Assembly: GCA_019415945.1 (NCBI GenBank)
Contig: DXYF01000021.1
Location: forward strand, 4,981-68,980
Reading direction: 5' to 3'
DNA: 64,000 nucleotides
Source: Clostridiales bacterium
GTDB lineage: Bacteria > Bacillota > Clostridia > Oscillospirales > Acutalibacteraceae
Below are positions 32,279 to 42,149 of this stretch, in pieces. Position 1 is the stretch's first letter; the number at the start of each line of letters is the position of its first letter. The notes beneath the pieces were generated by a model, which saw nothing but the letters and a program-made list of their open reading frames with translations, did not search any database and was not told where the DNA came from. A program made the position numbers and the translations under genes.

Positions 32279-34108
32279 TTACTCTACCGTTACCGACTTT
32301 GCAAGATTTCTTGGCTTATCGGGGTCGGTTCCTCTGTTAATTGCGGTGTAATAAGCCAAAAGCTGGAGAGGAGCAACCGCCGTAATCGGCATCAAAAGCT
32401 CCTCGGAATGAGGAATTTCAACAACATAGTCGGCTACGCCGTCCTTAAGTCCCCTTGCACAAGCGTCCGTACAAACAAGAATAATCTTTGCACCTCTGGA
32501 TTTAACCTCAACAATATTGCTTATCGTCTTTGGAATTATGTCCGTCTGAGTAGCAACAGAAATAACAGGCATATCCTCGTCAATAAGCGAAATAGTGCCG
32601 TGCTTGAGCTCGCCTGCTGCATAGCTTTCGGAGTGAATGTACGAAACCTCCTTAAGCTTTAGAGAGCCTTCCATTGAAAGAGCGTAGTCGAGACCTCTGC
32701 CGATATAAAGCAGACTGTCTGCCGTTACAAGCTTTGTAGCAATATATTTGCATTTTTCCTCGCAGTTTTCAATAACTTCTTCAACAGCGTCAGGCATTTT
32801 CATAAGTGCGGACACAAGCCTTTTGCACTCTGCCACACTTAAAATCTCCTTTGCCAAAGCAAGCTCAAACGCAAACAGATAAACTACCGAAAGCTGTGTA
32901 ATATAAGCCTTTGTTGAAGCAACCGCAATCTCAGGGCCTGCAAGCGTATATATAAGCATATCTGCTTCTCTTGCAATAGAGCTTCCCTTTGCATTTACTA
33001 TAGCCAAAGTTGTCGCACCCTTTTGCTTTGCAAGACGCATAGCAGCAAGGCTGTCGGCAGTTTCGCCCGACTGAGAAATAATTATAACAAGATCGCCCTT
33101 GCTTACAATCGGATTTCTGTAGCGGTATTCCGACGCAATGTCAACGGTTACGGGTACTCTTGCAAGGTCCTCAATAACATACTTGCCGACCATACCTGCG
33201 TGCATAGCTGTACCGCAGGCTACTATGGTAATATTTTTAAACTCTTTGAGCTTGTCAAGCGTAATGCCGCACTCCTCAAGACAAGGCAAACCGTCCTTGA
33301 TTCTCGGCAAAATTGTTGTTTTTATTGCTGATGGCTGCTCCTTGATTTCTTTAATCATAAAGTGCGGATATCCGCCTTTTTCAGCAGCCTCCATATCCCA
33401 GTCAGCCGTTTTTAATTCCTTTTCGAGCGGATCAAGATGTTCATCAACAAAGCTGACACCGTCGTTCGACAAAGTAGCAATCTCATCATGGTCAAGCAGA
33501 TAGTAATCCCTTGTATATTTTAAAATAGCGGGAACATCGGACGCAATAAAACATTCTCCGTCAGCTACTCCGACAATAAGCGGACTTTCTCTTCTGACTG
33601 CAAAAATTCTGTCAGGAAAATCCTTGAACATGATGCCGAGAGCAAACGAACCCTTTAACTCGGCCATAACCGAATCAATAGTCTGAAGCGGATTTCCGTT
33701 GTATTTATAATCAAGCAGCTGTGCCACAACCTCTGTATCGGTATCGCTGATAAATTCCCTGCCCTTTGAAATTAAAAAATCCTTTAATTCTATGTAGTTT
33801 TCTATAATTCCGTTATGGACAATGGTAACCCTTGCACCGCTGTGTGGGTGTGAATTTACATCTGACGGCTCTCCGTGGGTAGCCCATCTTGTGTGACCGA
33901 TTCCGACATGGCCGTTCGGCTTGCCGACCTGTGACAGCTTGTTTGTAAGATCCTTGAGCTTGCCCTTTGTCTTAACCGTCTTTATCTCACCGTCATCAAA
34001 AACAGCTATACCCGCCGAGTCATAACCTCTGTACTCAAGCTTAGACAAAGCACTTACAAGCACATCACTACAGTCCCTGTAGCCCACATATCCAACTATA
34101 CCGCACAT
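32279..34108 (-). CDS. glmS: Glutamine-fructose-6-phosphate aminotransferase (isomerising)
   Basis: A 609-residue enzyme that makes glucosamine-6-phosphate. MCGIVGYVG gives the N-terminal nucleophile cysteine of the glutaminase domain (1-240), with THGEPSDVNSHPH and NGIIENY; two SIS domains follow (CGTAMHAGMVGKYVIEDLA and ISQSGETADSLAAMR), and the end LAKSVTVE is the canonical C-terminus. It sits 26 bases behind the UDP-sugar dehydratase gene, leaving no room for the glmS ribozyme that is common upstream of this gene in Firmicutes. Confidence 0.96.
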   Translation of the reverse strand: MCGIVGYVGYRDCSDVLVSALSKLEYRGYDSAGIAVFDDGEIKTVKTKGKLKDLTNKLSQVGKPNGHVGIGHTRWATHGEPSDVNSHPHSGARVTIVHNGIIENYIELKDFLISKGREFISDTDTEVVAQLLDYKYNGNPLQTIDSVMAELKGSFALGIMFKDFPDRIFAVRRESPLIVGVADGECFIASDVPAILKYTRDYYLLDHDEIATLSNDGVSFVDEHLDPLEKELKTADWDMEAAEKGGYPHFMIKEIKEQPSAIKTTILPRIKDGLPCLEECGITLDKLKEFKNITIVACGTAMHAGMVGKYVIEDLARVPVTVDIASEYRYRNPIVSKGDLVIIISQSGETADSLAAMRLAKQKGATTLAIVNAKGSSIAREADMLIYTLAGPEIAVASTKAYITQLSVVYLFAFELALAKEILSVAECKRLVSALMKMPDAVEEVIENCEEKCKYIATKLVTADSLLYIGRGLDYALSMEGSLKLKEVSYIHSESYAAGELKHGTISLIDEDMPVISVATQTDIIPKTISNIVEVKSRGAKIILVCTDACARGLKDGVADYVVEIPHSEELLMPITAVAPLQLLAYYTAINRGTDPDKPRNLAKSVTVE

Positions 34109-34134
34109 ATAATTTTCTCCTTTTTATAATAAAA

Positions 34135-36009
34135 TCAGTTAACCTTATGATGAAATGTAGGCACCATATCAGCGAGCAGCTCAACCGTTTTATCGCTGTC
34201 ATTTTCATCTGCCGCTTTCCTAAGGTTATGAAGCTTTTCCAGAATAGTCTTGGCATTAATGTCGATTTGATTTCCGATAAATATCTTTTTGTTTCCGGTA
34301 GATTTAAGTCCCTCTTCGTCCATGAGAAGCTCCTCAAAAAGCTTTTCTCCGGGACGAAGACCTGTAAACTTTATTTCAACATCCTTGTAAGGAACCTTTC
34401 CGTACATACGAATAAGGTTTTCCGCAAGGGTTGTAATCTTGACGGGGGCACCCATATCAAGCACAAATATTTCTCCGCCCTTTGCCATTGCTCCTGCCTC
34501 AAGCACAAGCGAAACAGCTTCGGGAATCGTCATAAAATATCTGATAATATCGGGGTGAGTTACCGTTACGGGCGATCCGTTTTCAATTTGTCTTCGGAAC
34601 AGCGGAATTACCGAGCCGTTTGAACCGAGTACATTGCCAAACCGAGTTGTAACAAATTCAGTGTGTTTTGTCGTCTGAGCCTTGTACTGAATAATCATTT
34701 CGCAGGCACGCTTTGTAGCACCCATAACATTTGTCGGATTAACCGCCTTATCGGTTGAAATCATAACAAACTTGTCAACACCGTAAAATTCAGCAAGAGT
34801 GGCAACATTAAATGTGCCGAAAATATTATTCTTGACAGCCTCCTCAGGCACGGTTTCCATAAGAGGCACATGCTTATGTGCCGCGGCATGGAACACAATC
34901 TGAGGACGGTACTTCTTAAAGATAACATCCATCTTGTCGTAATCTCTTACCGATGAAATAAGCGTCACAAGATTTAGCGATGTGCCGTATTCAATAAGAA
35001 GCTCCTGCTGTATATCATATGCGTTGTTTTCGTAAATATCAACTATAATAACCTGCTTTGGGTCATACTTTGCAATTTGTCTTACAAGTTCGCTTCCGAT
35101 AGAACCGCCTCCGCCTGTTACAAGACAAACCTTGCCGTTTATAAAATCGCGGATTTCTTTCTTGTTAAATTCAATAGGCTTTCTGCCGAGCAGGTCTTCA
35201 ATTTTAATTTCCTTTGCCTGATTTAAAATATTGGTACCGCTCTGGTCATCATCAAAAAGCAAATCGCTTATATAAGGTATAACCTTAATTTTGCACTCTG
35301 TTGCAGAGCAGTAATCAAATATCCTGCGTTTGTCTTCCTCATCACACGAGGGAAGAGCAACTATAATATTTTCAATATGGTAATCGGTACAAATTCTCGG
35401 AATTTCGGGACAGGTTCCGACAACCTCCACGCCTTTTATTTTTGTTCTCAGCTTTGTAATATCATCATCAACAAAGCACACGGGAAGAATATTCCTTGCC
35501 GAGTTGTTAACATCAAACTGAGCATTTTCAATCTCAGTCACGATCATTCGACCCGCGTTTCCCGCACCTACAATAAGTGTACGCTCACGCTTATCAAGAC
35601 TTCCTGCCTCGGTAAGGTTTAAAAATGATTTTTTAAAAATAAATCTGAATGCAAGCACGCCCACTGTAGATATTACAAAATACAGCAGATCAAAAATAAT
35701 ATCGGGAGCAAACATAAGCATTTGCATCACGACATATGCAAGTGCAAAACCCACAAGCATAGCTATTGCACAGCTGATATAGTCCTTTTTATTAAAAAAT
35801 CTCCAAAGTCTTGAATAAGCACCGCTTGCAAACAATGCAAACCCGCATAGTATCAAGGTTATTACAATGTTATAAAGAAGACTTCTGCTCGCTTCAATTC
35901 CTTTGTAGTTAAGCAGGGACAAAATGTAATTGGTTAAAATTCCGCTCACAACAATAATAAAAACATCTGCAACAGCAAGCACAAGCTTGCGATAATTAAA
36001 ATTTTTCAT
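34135..36009 (-). CDS. Membrane UDP-GlcNAc 4,6-dehydratase-like protein (CapD/PglF type)
   Basis: A 624-residue protein. Four membrane segments in the first ~125 residues, then a CoA-binding-like domain (TLIVGAGNAGRMIVTEIENA) and a short-chain dehydrogenase domain starting at about 290 with LVTGGGGSIGSELVRQIAKY. STDKAVNPTNVMGATKRACE holds the catalytic region in which methionine replaces the usual tyrosine, as in known UDP-GlcNAc 4,6-dehydratases. The product would be a UDP-4-keto-6-deoxy sugar for glycan synthesis. Cotranscribed with glmS, which supplies its precursor. Confidence 0.88.
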   Translation of the reverse strand: MKNFNYRKLVLAVADVFIIVVSGILTNYILSLLNYKGIEASRSLLYNIVITLILCGFALFASGAYSRLWRFFNKKDYISCAIAMLVGFALAYVVMQMLMFAPDIIFDLLYFVISTVGVLAFRFIFKKSFLNLTEAGSLDKRERTLIVGAGNAGRMIVTEIENAQFDVNNSARNILPVCFVDDDITKLRTKIKGVEVVGTCPEIPRICTDYHIENIIVALPSCDEEDKRRIFDYCSATECKIKVIPYISDLLFDDDQSGTNILNQAKEIKIEDLLGRKPIEFNKKEIRDFINGKVCLVTGGGGSIGSELVRQIAKYDPKQVIIVDIYENNAYDIQQELLIEYGTSLNLVTLISSVRDYDKMDVIFKKYRPQIVFHAAAHKHVPLMETVPEEAVKNNIFGTFNVATLAEFYGVDKFVMISTDKAVNPTNVMGATKRACEMIIQYKAQTTKHTEFVTTRFGNVLGSNGSVIPLFRRQIENGSPVTVTHPDIIRYFMTIPEAVSLVLEAGAMAKGGEIFVLDMGAPVKITTLAENLIRMYGKVPYKDVEIKFTGLRPGEKLFEELLMDEEGLKSTGNKKIFIGNQIDINAKTILEKLHNLRKAADENDSDKTVELLADMVPTFHHKVN

Positions 36010-36081
36010 TATCTTCCCTCTTTAACAAAAAAATGCCAAATTCTATAAAATAACCCATTCAAAATCATAAATATATGTAAT

Positions 36082-36110
36082 ATTATACGATAATATACGC
36101 ATTATGTCAA
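36082..36110 (-). promoter_or_regulatory. Perfect consensus promoter of the dehydratase-glmS operon
   Basis: TTGACA (36110-36105) and TATAAT (36087-36082) on the minus strand with a 17-base spacer; both hexamers are exact. It lies 73 bases upstream of the dehydratase ATG and separates this operon from the glycan genes to the right. Confidence 0.85.
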
Positions 36111-36251
36111 ATAAATATTATAGTATAAATATTGACATTCCCAAACAAATAAAACATAAACCGGCAATCTTGCATGGCGTAATTTTTTCTTTAAAAACAA
36201 TTCTGATAATTGCATAAACAAAATACTTATTATACAAAAAATAAATGTATT

Positions 36252-37347
36252 TTATCTTAAAAAAGTAAATTTGTTTATTACATTATTAAAAAACGGCTTT
36301 TCCAAAAACTTAATCCTCAATAAATCTATGGCTGTACAAACAACATACACCCCAACCACAGATAGTACAGCATGGACAACTACCCAAATACCGTTATCAT
36401 AGTAGCCTGCATTATTTAATAAATCCCCCCAAAGCCACTGACGCATTGCATCACTGTTAGCATGAATCAGAAGAACACCAAAAGTTGCTGAAGATACAGT
36501 ATTAATAAACTTGTTTTGTCTGATTTTTACATTTTTGAAAAACATAAACGCCGCAAAAGCCGTTGCAAGAGCAAGCACTTTATTACAGTCAACCACAAAA
36601 TAATAATATCCGTATGCGCTGAAATAAGCCAACACAACTACACTTGCCCACGAAATAATCAAGCAACACAGCGAAACAAATCCCCAGAATTTTGTAGAAT
36701 TAAACAAGCTTATGGGATATAACCTAACATAAGACGCAATCAAATAAAGGATTATAAACCATTCTACATAATTAAATGTAACATTAAATCCGGGTAGTGT
36801 AGGAAGAACCGAAAAAACAGCAATCGTAAAAATGCATAAAATTCTATGCTGTCTTTCACTCATTGCTTTGATCAATATATTAACAAACGGAATCAAGCAA
36901 AAAAATATCAAAAAGCATGAAGAAAAACCTGTGCCTATATCGTAAATCGGAATTACTGTTTTTAACAAACCTGAGAATGAAAATTGCTGAACCCCGAAAA
37001 TTAAGAATATTAAATAAATTAATATTTTATAAAATTCTATTTCAAAAAATAACTTGCAAAACTTTTTTACCGTTATTTTAGAGGTGCACATAAAATATCC
37101 GGTGATAAAAACAAATCCGTTAATTGCTGTTTTTCCTCCCCAACCGAACAAAAGTAAAAACGCATCGTTCCAATGAAGAGCGGTTCTGCTTGCAATCATA
37201 TCAGTTAATCCCGAATTTACAACATAATGATGCGCAACAATAACGAGCATTGATATTATTCTAAATAGTTCAAGATTAGAATTTCTCTGCTTAGGTGCTG
37301 AATTTACAGTTAAATTATTTGTTCTTTTTAAATTATCTAAAAAACAT
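36252..37347 (-). CDS. Acyltransferase-3 family membrane protein, start-proximal frameshift
   Basis: About ten membrane segments typical of OafA-like O-acetyltransferases that decorate exported glycans. The family N-terminus (RNSNLELFRIISMLVIVAHH) is present, but its first half lies upstream of the only in-frame ATG (37250). An ATG at 37347, 12 bases after the stop of the aminotransferase gene, is the natural start but is one base out of frame; removing one T from the T6 run right behind it (37344-37339) restores a 364-residue protein. As written, translation would have to start at 37250 and give 332 residues lacking the first ~32. Could be phase variation, mutation or a sequencing error. Confidence 0.75.
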
Positions 37348-37361
37348 ATGCTATGTACCTA

Positions 37362-38459
37362 TTAATTTAAAATAATATTACAGATTCTATCAACATCTTC
37401 AAGTGACAAATCCGCATACAGCGGCAAAGTCAAAACTCTTTTGCTAATCTCCAACGCCTTGGGGGTATCCGCAGCATTGAATTTATCCTTGTAGCAATCA
37501 AAAGCATTTGTTAAAGGATAAAAATATTTACGAGAAAAAATGCCCTCAGCTGCCAGCTTGTCGGAAATTTCATCTCTGCTTTTTCCAAATAAATTTTCAT
37601 CAAGAACTACGGGAAAATAAGCGTAGTTCGGAACTACTCCGTCTTGATTTTTGCAAAGCTTTATACCATTTACAGAACCGAGGTGCTCTCGGTATCTTTC
37701 GACAATACGCTTTCTTTTTGCAATTTCACTATCAACATTTCTAAGGTTGCAAAGTCCCATTGCCGCGCAAAATTCATTCATTTTTGCGTTTGCACCTACT
37801 CCGACAACCTCTTCAGGTCCGCGTATTCCGAAGTTTTTAAGATTATAAATTTCTTCTCCGAACGCCTTATCTCTAAAGCAAACTGCACCGCCCTCTATGG
37901 TATTGAACACCTTTGTAGCATGAAAGCTAAAGCATGAAACATCTCCGAAAGAGCCGATTCCCTTACCCTTATATGTAACGCCGAAAGTATGAGCAGCGTC
38001 ATATATAACCTTTAATTTGTACTTATCGGCAAGCCTCTGAATAGCTTCAACATCACAAATATTACCGTAAACATGGACCGGCATGATGGCAGATGTCTTT
38101 TCCGTAATCAACGGCTCTATTTTATCAACATCAATAGTATAATCGTCGGTATTTATATCGCAAAAAACCGGAGTCAAATTATTTCTGACAATAGCATGAG
38201 TAGTAGACGCAAATGTAAAGGGAGTGGTAATAACTTCTCCTGTCAACCCCAATGCCTGAATGGAAAGCTCAAGCGCCATATGGCCGTTAGTAAGCAAATC
38301 AATATTTTCAACTCCGAGATACTCCTTGAGTTCTGCCTGTAATCTTTTATGCTTGCTTCCCATATTTGTAAGCCAGTGCGTATCCCAAATATCTCTTATT
38401 TCATTTATATAATCATCAAAGCTCGGCACTGATGATTTGGTAACAAAAATCTTGTCCAT
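37362..38459 (-). CDS. DegT/DnrJ/EryC1/StrS-family sugar aminotransferase
   Basis: A 365-residue PLP enzyme that transaminates a nucleotide-linked keto sugar. HWLTNMGSKHKRLQAELKEY and DLLTNGHMALELSIQALG are the N-terminal signatures, FTFASTTHAIVRNNLTPVFC the cofactor region, and the PLP lysine is in FSFHATKVFNTIEGGA. The substrate may be a dTDP-4-keto-6-deoxyhexose made by RmlB or the UDP-4-keto sugar from the dehydratase at 34135. The GNAT gene immediately upstream could acetylate the product. Confidence 0.9.
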   Translation of the reverse strand: MDKIFVTKSSVPSFDDYINEIRDIWDTHWLTNMGSKHKRLQAELKEYLGVENIDLLTNGHMALELSIQALGLTGEVITTPFTFASTTHAIVRNNLTPVFCDINTDDYTIDVDKIEPLITEKTSAIMPVHVYGNICDVEAIQRLADKYKLKVIYDAAHTFGVTYKGKGIGSFGDVSCFSFHATKVFNTIEGGAVCFRDKAFGEEIYNLKNFGIRGPEEVVGVGANAKMNEFCAAMGLCNLRNVDSEIAKRKRIVERYREHLGSVNGIKLCKNQDGVVPNYAYFPVVLDENLFGKSRDEISDKLAAEGIFSRKYFYPLTNAFDCYKDKFNAADTPKALEISKRVLTLPLYADLSLEDVDRICNIILN

Positions 38460-38487
38460 TACACATACACCTCTAAAACAAAAAACT

Positions 38488-38940
38488 TTAATTAATTGAC
38501 AAAGACATAAATAGACTATTTTCAGTTTCTTTGTTTACAAAAATAAATCTTTTTTTTAGATAAAACTCAATAGCTGTCTCATTTTTCTTATCTACTTCCA
38601 GAATCAAGTTCTTCATACCGGCATTTTTACAATCCTCTATCGTATAATCCAACAAAGCACTGCCAGCACCCATAGACTGATATTTTTTCAATATAACAAT
38701 CATAGACAAAAAAGCATTTTGGGCCTTTAAATCATTACAATAGTAAGCTGAAAATCCAACCAAATCATTATCATAACAAATCTTAATAACATGTGCGTTA
38801 TTATAAAACTTTTTAGCAAGATCTGACAAAAAAGATTTATTATTCAGTTTTTGGTTAAACAAGCTTGAGGAACAACTCATGAGAACATCTAATATGCTGT
38901 CTTTATCAGTTAATTTTTTTATCATATAAGTTTTCTTCAA
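38488..38940 (-). CDS. GNAT-family N-acetyltransferase
   Basis: A 150-residue protein with the acetyl-CoA loop KKYQSMGAGSALLDYTIEDC (the Q/R-x-x-G-x-G/A pattern) and the following strand-helix MKNLILEVDKKNETAIEFYL, both classic for GNAT enzymes. It probably acetylates an amino group, either the amino sugar made by the DegT enzyme downstream or an amino acid handled by the ATP-grasp enzymes upstream. Confidence 0.82.
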   Translation of the reverse strand: MKKTYMIKKLTDKDSILDVLMSCSSSLFNQKLNNKSFLSDLAKKFYNNAHVIKICYDNDLVGFSAYYCNDLKAQNAFLSMIVILKKYQSMGAGSALLDYTIEDCKNAGMKNLILEVDKKNETAIEFYLKKRFIFVNKETENSLFMSLSIN

Positions 38941-38979
38941 AACAATCTCACCTAAATTCGAAATAGATTAAGTACAAAT

Positions 38980-40119
38980 CTATCTGGGTATGTTATTTCT
39001 TATTTTTACACTGTTATCATCCAATTTTTCTATTTTTCTTAATTTTTCTTCAAAATAATCCCTAACAAAATCATCCAAAAGCATAGGTTTAAACACTTGC
39101 ATATACTTGATACCGGGATGTGAATTGATTTCCATTATCTTAATCCCCTTGTCGGTAATTCCGATATCAAAACCCATCCACTCTATTCCGAAAAAGCGTT
39201 TACAAATTGAATTTACCTTTTCAACAACTTCATTCCAACAAGGAATTATACCCTTTAAAGCCTTATTAGAATTGGGATGAAAATCTATACTTTCACAGCG
39301 ATTTGAATAAATTGCAAGAGCATTGCCGAATTTGCCTGTATCTACATTTATTTCGGTAAATATATTAAATGAATTCTCACCTTCGTCATTAACATGAATG
39401 TAATTTACACTCCCCGTATCATCCATGCCAAATCTTAAATAACCTCCGATTATTTTGGGATTTACACCGTCCTTGTTGAGTGTTACAAGTCTTAATGTAT
39501 GTATCTGGGAGTTAATTTCAGCCATAGATTTTTCAGGGTATATATATTCAGTAAAAACATAATTAGGGTGAGTTAATATAAAATGATACAGCTTTTCCTT
39601 TGTGCAAATGCGATTATTTATCAGGTAATTATCTCCGTCACATTCTAATTTGTAAAAACCCTCTGCCCCCGTTCCGTTACAAGGTTTACTGGCAAATGCT
39701 TTTTTTGCTTTTAACAACTCACAAAATCCTTCAAAAGTGTTATTCTTTTCCGGATTGTCTATTAAAGCTCTCAGTCCCTCATTTGTGCTGTAATAATAGT
39801 ACTCCGGCATTACATTTGCAAACTCTGTATTAGCAAGCATATACTTTAAAGTTAATTTATCATTAATCCATAATCTTGTCCATCCGTTAAGAGGCCATAC
39901 TTTGTAGTAATCACTATCAGATAAATAGTCTGTTATATCATAATCCTCAAGATTATAAACCGATATACTTTCAGCTAAAAATCCGTTTTTGTGAGAATAT
40001 TCAATCAGATTTTTGCCATATAAATCAGACGAGCATTCCTTATTCAACAAGTCAACATAATAAGAAGCAAACTTTTTTGTAAATCCGTCATTTAACATCT
40101 TTTGTAACATTTTATCCAT
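38980..40119 (-). CDS. ATP-grasp protein of the sugar-transfer-associated type
   Basis: A 379-residue protein. WPLNGWTRLWINDKLTLKYM and AKKAFASKPCNGTGAEGFYK (ATP-binding lysine and glycine loop) begin the ATP-grasp fold; FTEYIYPEKSMAEIN, RLVTLNKDGVNPKIIGGYLR and IEWMGFDIGITDKGIKIMEI followed by NSHPGI complete the magnesium-binding and catalytic part. This subfamily is found in glycan loci and is thought to ligate an amine or amino acid to a carboxylate. ATG 40119 after TAACGGAGATAGCT. Confidence 0.72.
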   Translation of the reverse strand: MDKMLQKMLNDGFTKKFASYYVDLLNKECSSDLYGKNLIEYSHKNGFLAESISVYNLEDYDITDYLSDSDYYKVWPLNGWTRLWINDKLTLKYMLANTEFANVMPEYYYYSTNEGLRALIDNPEKNNTFEGFCELLKAKKAFASKPCNGTGAEGFYKLECDGDNYLINNRICTKEKLYHFILTHPNYVFTEYIYPEKSMAEINSQIHTLRLVTLNKDGVNPKIIGGYLRFGMDDTGSVNYIHVNDEGENSFNIFTEINVDTGKFGNALAIYSNRCESIDFHPNSNKALKGIIPCWNEVVEKVNSICKRFFGIEWMGFDIGITDKGIKIMEINSHPGIKYMQVFKPMLLDDFVRDYFEEKLRKIEKLDDNSVKIRNNIPR

Positions 40120-40129
40120 AGCTATCTCC

Positions 40130-40169
40130 GTTATATTAAATTTTTCTTTGTTATATTAAATTTTTCTTT
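40130..40169 (+). repeat. 20-bp perfect tandem duplication
   Basis: The unit GTTATATTAAATTTTTCTTT occurs twice in direct succession (40130-40149 and 40150-40169), spanning the last codons of the RraA-like gene and the gap to the next ATP-grasp gene. A recent slippage duplication. Confidence 0.9.
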
Positions 40170-40836
40170 TGTATGTTTCGTCTTTTAAATAATTTTTCTT
40201 GCAAACAATTTCAAATGTATTCTCTTTATAGTGATCTAAACGGTCAAACCATATATCTTCTTGGTTTTCCATATTCTCAAGTGACTTTAAAAAGTCCTCG
40301 TTAATTTTATCTTTTGGAATTATTACGACACCGCAGTCGTCACAAACAGCTATTGCTCCGTCGTACTTTTCGCAGCACTCTTGAAACAATGTCTCGTCCA
40401 ACGGCTTACTCGGCTCTCTGTTAAAACAGCCGACCGGATTAAGCCCCTTGCACCAAATAGGCCAATTTTCTTTTATCAAGGCGGCAGCATCACGCATATT
40501 TCCGTCAATTACAAGTGCTCGGCTCTGTCTGTAAAGCAGCAAATATTTACTCACCAGTTCCCCAAATATCGCCCTTTCACCGCATCCGAAAGTTTGTACA
40601 AAGATTATACAATCCTCTTCTATATCCTGTATTTGCTCGTGAACAGGCCAGTTGCTCTCTTCGTACGCACAAACCCATTTAATTTTTCCGGCCTTGTAGT
40701 GTCCTCTGTTAATCGGCATCAAACCGGCAACAACTCCGGTTTTGCCGAGTGCATCTGCGACCTCAGTTGTGCTTACTCTGTTATGTACCAAATAATCAAT
40801 AATTTTGCTTGCTATATCATTCGTCACTTCAGTCAC
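40156..40836 (-). CDS. RraA-like aldolase-fold protein
   Basis: A 226-residue protein of the RraA/HMG aldolase family. The conserved pieces are VSTTEVADALGKTGVVAGLM, FGELVSKYLLLYRQSRALVI followed by DGNMRDAAALIKENWPIWCK (the G-x-x-R-D catalytic arginine region) and CDDCGVVIIPKDKI, the C-terminal signature. Family members cleave hydroxylated oxo acids such as 4-hydroxy-4-methyl-2-oxoglutarate, or bind RNase E; the latter is unlikely here. Lying between two ATP-grasp genes, it may make or split an acid that is then ligated. The start overlaps the stop of the upstream gene by four bases. Confidence 0.75.
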   Translation of the reverse strand: MTEVTNDIASKIIDYLVHNRVSTTEVADALGKTGVVAGLMPINRGHYKAGKIKWVCAYEESNWPVHEQIQDIEEDCIIFVQTFGCGERAIFGELVSKYLLLYRQSRALVIDGNMRDAAALIKENWPIWCKGLNPVGCFNREPSKPLDETLFQECCEKYDGAIAVCDDCGVVIIPKDKINEDFLKSLENMENQEDIWFDRLDHYKENTFEIVCKKNYLKDETYKRKI

Positions 40837-42053
40837 CCTTTCTCAAAAATAAATTTTACATTTTTTTCTATGCTCTTAATATAATTATCTAATTCTTCTC
40901 TCGAATCTCCGTATGCAATATAAAATCCTACCCGCTTGCTGTCATCCTCAGCAGAAAACAGCCTTTCACCTATTTTAAAATTAAAGTTATACAGCAAAAT
41001 CTTTGGATTATCCTTCAAAAAGTCCTCTCCAACAACTTTGCTGACTTTCTTACCGCTGTCATTTTCATCGATATCAAAAAACTTCAAAACACTGCACCGA
41101 TTTTTTAACAACGGATCGCTTTTAATAGGTTCATTTGATTTTATCCCCAATGTTTCATTGAGTAAAAATTTATAGTTGTCAATTCCCGTCATGATAGGAA
41201 CTATATGCGACGAAATATAATTACCACCGCCGCGGGCTCCAATTTCAATAAGAATAAAATTTTCTCCGTTAAATTTATATTCCGCATGCGTAAATCCAAA
41301 AGGCAAGCCGGTTGCATTGACGTAAGTGTCATTTATCTGCCTTAGTCTATCATAATCGAATTGCGTATCTGAATTTGAAAAATAAAGCTCACAAGCTATG
41401 TTGGGATGATGCGGATAATGCTTCTTCTTTGAAATAGCCATTGAATGATGTTTTCCGTCAACAACAATCCCATCAACAGTAAATTCCGTTCCCTCTATAT
41501 ATTCCTCGCACAAAACAACTTTTAGGGAACGAGAGAACGACAACGATTCTTCAAAATATTTTTCTAACTGTGCTTCACTTTCAACTGTATGCACCCCTCT
41601 GCTGCTGTTACTGTCCAAGGGCTTTATTATCATTTTTTTTACACTTAAAGAGTTAAAAAAGGTCTTTGCTTCTAATAATGTTTGGCATTGCTTGTATGCA
41701 ACGGACGGGAATCCGTGCTGTTTACAAAAATCTCTCATCATCCTTTTATTTGTGTATAAAGCTGCCAATTTTGAACCTATTGACGGAATATTCAAAGCCT
41801 CGCTGATTGCAGCAACAGACGGCATTGCAATATCGCACTCATCGGACAAAACTGCACATACATTATATTTCTTTGCAACTTCGATACAATTGCTCACATC
41901 CATAATATCGAACTGCTCGGAATAATCCGAATAATTAAAAGCAGGTGAATTTTCATATGGATTCACACACAAAACTTTATAACCCATGTTTTTTATACTT
42001 TTAATTATCGGGATCTGTGCAGAAGCTCCGGGTATAACCATTATAGTCTTCAT
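40833..42053 (-). CDS. ATP-grasp ligase (carbamoyl-phosphate-synthase-like)
   Basis: A 406-residue enzyme. A Rossmann-like N-terminus (MVIPGASAQIPIIKSIKNMG) precedes the ATP-grasp core: KKMIIKPLDSNSSRGVHTVE (ATP lysine and loop), VVLCEEYIEGTEFTVDGIVV and NFILIEIGARGGGNYIS (magnesium and catalytic residues). The fold links a carboxylate to an amine through an acyl phosphate. The substrate is not evident. It is coupled to the RraA-like gene. Ribosome site GAGGA. Confidence 0.82.
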   Translation of the reverse strand: MKTIMVIPGASAQIPIIKSIKNMGYKVLCVNPYENSPAFNYSDYSEQFDIMDVSNCIEVAKKYNVCAVLSDECDIAMPSVAAISEALNIPSIGSKLAALYTNKRMMRDFCKQHGFPSVAYKQCQTLLEAKTFFNSLSVKKMIIKPLDSNSSRGVHTVESEAQLEKYFEESLSFSRSLKVVLCEEYIEGTEFTVDGIVVDGKHHSMAISKKKHYPHHPNIACELYFSNSDTQFDYDRLRQINDTYVNATGLPFGFTHAEYKFNGENFILIEIGARGGGNYISSHIVPIMTGIDNYKFLLNETLGIKSNEPIKSDPLLKNRCSVLKFFDIDENDSGKKVSKVVGEDFLKDNPKILLYNFNFKIGERLFSAEDDSKRVGFYIAYGDSREELDNYIKSIEKNVKFIFEKG

Positions 42054-42149
42054 AAAAATTCCTCACAAAATAATTTTTGTTGATTTTGTTTTTATTGTTA
42101 ATTGTTGTCATAAATTGCAAAAATAATAGTAAATGAGATTCTTTTTTCA

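Noticed and set aside
32141..32662. A 173-codon plus-strand frame overlapping the end of glmS.
   Set aside because: Composition and lack of motifs mark it as a shadow of glmS and the terminator region.
40130..40169. CRISPR-like repeat.
   Set aside because: Only two directly adjacent 20-base units without spacers.
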